From NCBI RefSeq assembly GCF_014190805.1, contig NZ_JACHVQ010000006.1, positions 1 through 64,000 on the forward strand: a DNA stretch of 64,000 bases, in the 5' to 3' direction. Within the stretch, counting starts at the first letter, position 1; every line of letters starts with the position of its first letter. A program made the translations under genes and the position numbers. This document shows, piece after piece, positions 61,080 to 64,000 of the stretch. This stretch comes from Flexivirga oryzae (GTDB lineage Bacteria; Actinomycetota; Actinomycetes; Actinomycetales; Dermatophilaceae). The notes beneath the pieces were generated by a model, which did no database searches, had not been told where the DNA came from, and was given only the letters and a program-made list of their open reading frames with translations.

Positions 61080-64000
61080 TGGGTTGGAGCAACCCCGCCA
61101 TCCCGTGGTCGCAGCTGGAGCAGGCACTGTCCCGCGGCATCCGACCGGAGGACCGAAGCGTTCGCGGCCGCCCCGCCGACAGCGGGGACGGACCGGCCTT
61201 CTCCCGGAAGCGGAAACCGTTCCGGCCCTCGGAGCTCGGCGAGCAGGCCGGGCCCGTGGTGCCGTATGCCGAGCTGCACGCGCACTCCCACTACAGCTTC
61301 CTCGACGGGGCCGCCGCACCCGAGGATCTGGTGACCGAAGCTGCACGGCACCGGTTGCACGGCATCGCCATCACCGACCACGACGGCCTCTACGGCATCG
61401 TGCGATTCGCCGAGGCTGCCGAAAGCTACGGCTTGAGAACTGTTTTCGGCGCCGAGCTGTCACTAGGTCTCACCGCCCCGCAGAACGGCGTACCCGACCC
61501 CGAGGGCACCCACCTGCTGGTGCTCGCGCGAGGCACCGAGGGTTACCGGAGACTGGCCAAGGCGATCACCGAGGGACAACTCGCCGACACCGCGGAGAAG
61601 GGCAAACCCCTCTACGACCTCGCTGCGCTGGCCGAGGAAGCAGCAGGGCAGTGGGTGGTCCTCACCGGTTGCCGCAAAGGCAGCGTCCCCAGCGCACTCG
61701 CCCGACACGGGCAGGAAGCTGCCGTTGCCGAGTTACATTCCCTGCAGGACCTTTTCGGCAGGGACAACGTCTTCGTCGAGCTCACCGACCACGGTGACCC
61801 GGGCGACAGCGCAACCTGTGACCGGCTCGCGGACGTGGCAAGTGCCGGGGGCGCACTCACCGTCGTCACCAATGCGGTGCACTATGCCGATCCCGAGCAA
61901 TACCCACTGTCCACTGCACTTTCCGCGGTCCGCTCCCGACGCAGTCTGGAAGAGCTGGACAGCTGGCTGCCGGCACACGGCGCGGCATACATCCGCAGCG
62001 GCGCGGAGATGGCGCAGCGCATGCGCCGCTTCCCCGGTGCGGTCGAGCGGACCGTCGAGATCGCCGACGACCTGGCGTTCAGCCTGCGTGCAGCGTCACC
62101 GCACCTGCCGCGACAGGAGGTGCCACCCGGGCACACCCCGATGAGCTGGTTGCGTGAGCTGACCATGCGAGGCGCCGCCGAGCGGTATCAACGCGACGAC
62201 GAAGTGGCACACGCACGCATCGAGCGTGAGCTGAATGTTATTGAGAAGAAGGACTTCCCGGGATATTTCCTGATCGTGCACGAGATCGTGCAGTTCGCGA
62301 GGAGCCGCGGCATACTGTGTCAGGGTCGGGGGTCGGCAGCGGCATCTGCGGTCTGCTACGTCCTGGGCATCACGGTGATCGACCCGATCTTCTACGAGTT
62401 GCCCTTCGAGCGCTTCCTGTCCGAGCTGCGCGAGGAGGCCCCCGACATCGATGTCGACTTCGACTCGGGCCGGCGCGAGGAGGTGATCCAGCACGTCTAC
62501 GCCCGCTACGGCCGCCGTAATGCGGCGCAGGTCGCCAATGTCGTCACCTACCGCCCCAAGAACGCCGTGCGCGACATGGCCAAGGCGCTCGGCGCGAGCC
62601 AGGGACAACAGGACGCCTGGTCCCGCCAGGTCGAGCGGTGGGGTGCGGAGATCGCCAGCCAGGACCACGACATCCCGGCGCCCGTCATCGAGCTGGCCCG
62701 GCAGGTGCTGAGCTACCCGCGGCATCTCGGCATCCACTCCGGTGGCATGGTGCTGACCGATCGGCCGGTCAGCGAGGTGTGCCCGATCGAGCGCGCGCGG
62801 ATGACGGATCGCACTGTCCTGCAATGGGACAAGGACGATTGTGCCTGGATGGGATTGGTGAAGTTCGACCTGCTCGGTCTCGGCATGCTGGCCGCCCTGC
62901 AGCACACCTTCGACCTGGTGGAGCGGCACACCGGGGAGCAGTGGCGCATCGAGACGTTGCCGCGCAACGAGCCCGGTGTCTACGACATGCTGTGCCGCGC
63001 CGACTCGATCGGGGTCTTCCAGGTGGAGAGCCGCGCCCAGATGGGCACGCTCCCCCGGTTGAAGCCGCGGTCGTTCTACGACCTGGCGGTCGAGATCGGG
63101 CTCATCCGCCCCGGACCGATCCAGGGGGGCGCGGTGCACCCCTACATCCGGCGGCGCACCGGCAAGGAGCCGGTCACCTATTCGCATCCGCTGCTGGAGC
63201 CGGTGCTGGAGCGCACCCTCGGTGTGCCGCTCTTCCAGGAGCAGCTGATGCAGATGGCGATCGCGGTCGGTGACTGCAGCCCGGCCGACGCCGACCTGCT
63301 GCGGCGGGCGATGGGGTCCAAGCGCGGGGTCGAGCGGATCGACTCGCTGCGCACCAAGCTGTATGCCGGGATGGCCCGCAACGGCATACCCCAGGAGACC
63401 GCCGATGAGATCTACACCAAGATCGAGGCCTTCGCCAACTTCGGTTTCGCCGAGTCGCACGCGCTCAGTTTCGCGGTGCTGGTCTATGCCAGTTCCTGGC
63501 TCAAATTGCATTACCCGGCAGCGTTTCTGGCCGGCCTGCTGCGCTCGCAACCGATGGGGTTCTACTCACCGCAGACGCTGACCGGCGATGCGCGCCGGCA
63601 CGGCGTCGAGGTGCTGTCCCCCGACCTGACGCGCTCCGCCATCCATGCCGAGTTGGAGCCGGACTCCCCCGACGCGGCGCAGCGCCGTGGTGGCGGCGAC
63701 GAGTGCCTGCGCGACCACACCCAGGAGGAGATCGGCGACTTCGACCCGGACGCACCACCGGACTGGCAGGAGCACCGACGCGACTGGCACTTCGCGGTGC
63801 GACTCGGGCTGGCCGACATCACCGCGCTCGGCGAGGCAGCCGCCGAACGCATCGTGCGATCCCGTGATCTCGACGGGCCGTTCACCGATCTGGCCGACCT
63901 GGCGCGACGGGGCGACCTGGACACCGAGCAGATGGAGGCACTTTCGCTGTCCGGCGCACTCGACCCACTGACCGGGTCACGGCGCGACGCGCTGTGGCGC
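61079..64000 (+). CDS. dnaE2: Error-prone DNA polymerase III alpha subunit DnaE2 (3' end outside window)
   Basis: ATG 61079 overlaps the imuB stop (TGATG); 974 codons are present, and family members run to about 1050-1120. After an N-terminal extension of about 60 residues, the PHP domain begins with YAELHAHSHYSFLDGA. The polymerase catalytic aspartates lie in DIDVDFDSGRR (about 456-460), followed by fingers motifs and GVPLFQEQLMQMAIAVG near residue 720. DnaE2 synthesises across lesions with ImuB as part of the SOS response. The frame is intact to the window edge. Confidence 0.95.
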   Translation, partial: MGWSNPAIPWSQLEQALSRGIRPEDRSVRGRPADSGDGPAFSRKRKPFRPSELGEQAGPVVPYAELHAHSHYSFLDGAAAPEDLVTEAARHRLHGIAITDHDGLYGIVRFAEAAESYGLRTVFGAELSLGLTAPQNGVPDPEGTHLLVLARGTEGYRRLAKAITEGQLADTAEKGKPLYDLAALAEEAAGQWVVLTGCRKGSVPSALARHGQEAAVAELHSLQDLFGRDNVFVELTDHGDPGDSATCDRLADVASAGGALTVVTNAVHYADPEQYPLSTALSAVRSRRSLEELDSWLPAHGAAYIRSGAEMAQRMRRFPGAVERTVEIADDLAFSLRAASPHLPRQEVPPGHTPMSWLRELTMRGAAERYQRDDEVAHARIERELNVIEKKDFPGYFLIVHEIVQFARSRGILCQGRGSAAASAVCYVLGITVIDPIFYELPFERFLSELREEAPDIDVDFDSGRREEVIQHVYARYGRRNAAQVANVVTYRPKNAVRDMAKALGASQGQQDAWSRQVERWGAEIASQDHDIPAPVIELARQVLSYPRHLGIHSGGMVLTDRPVSEVCPIERARMTDRTVLQWDKDDCAWMGLVKFDLLGLGMLAALQHTFDLVERHTGEQWRIETLPRNEPGVYDMLCRADSIGVFQVESRAQMGTLPRLKPRSFYDLAVEIGLIRPGPIQGGAVHPYIRRRTGKEPVTYSHPLLEPVLERTLGVPLFQEQLMQMAIAVGDCSPADADLLRRAMGSKRGVERIDSLRTKLYAGMARNGIPQETADEIYTKIEAFANFGFAESHALSFAVLVYASSWLKLHYPAAFLAGLLRSQPMGFYSPQTLTGDARRHGVEVLSPDLTRSAIHAELEPDSPDAAQRRGGGDECLRDHTQEEIGDFDPDAPPDWQEHRRDWHFAVRLGLADITALGEAAAERIVRSRDLDGPFTDLADLARRGDLDTEQMEALSLSGALDPLTGSRRDALWR

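Overview
The window is about 70% G+C DNA from an actinobacterium. Evidence is the mycothiol gene mca, a WhiB-like protein, many GTG starts, DUF4307 beside greA, and an imuA-imuB-dnaE2 mutasome behind a Cheo-type LexA box. The gene content suits Micrococcales, perhaps Dermacoccaceae; the family is an inference. No rRNA, tRNA or CRISPR array was seen.

Layout. 1-8569 (minus): a tandem array of eight single-pass membrane proteins with related extracytoplasmic domains, arranged as two copies of a four-gene unit about 4.33 kb apart; the first gene runs off the window. 8597-11668: a divergent PRPP-synthetase-like gene and a TrkA/TrkH potassium system. 11748-14278: a methyltransferase and a GH3 lipoprotein. 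14313-23094 (minus): a long collinear run glmS-acpS-nnr-alr-hydrolase-tsaE-tsaB-rimI-tsaD, covering wall precursors, acyl-carrier activation, nicotinamide repair and tRNA t6A synthesis, with many 4-bp overlaps. 23193-34233: coaA, a cell-wall lysozyme-like protein, PhoH2, an S66 carboxypeptidase, a cis-prenyltransferase, hemolysin III, mca, DUF4307, greA and a drug-type ABC exporter. 34507-40546: a cystathionine gamma-synthase-type enzyme, a single-chain alpha/beta glycyl-tRNA synthetase, an acetyltransferase, a secreted lamin-tail-like protein and msrA.

A 13.9-kb integrated element lies at 40475-54374. It entered the 3' end of msrA through a large serine integrase. The 9-bp sequence CCCAACGGG flanks it, and the displaced original MsrA C-terminus can still be read, in frame, on the far side (54366-54446). 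The element encodes both serine and tyrosine recombinases, small HTH proteins, a WhiB-like protein, an SF3 helicase/primase, a P27-like small terminase and a tape-measure protein. I find no large terminase, portal, capsid or lysis gene. This resembles a phage satellite (PICI-like), though a decayed prophage remains possible.

54461-64000: host genes resume with a toroid-fold protein, small secreted and GNAT proteins, a ferritin, an alpha/beta hydrolase and a VOC protein. The window ends in the SOS mutasome imuA-imuB-dnaE2, with dnaE2 cut by the window edge.

A genome-scale signal also stands out. The motif CATAC/GTATG, especially GTATGNCG and its complement, is far commoner in host DNA than base composition predicts, is often carried by the otherwise rare Ile codon ATA, and is almost absent from the integrated element.
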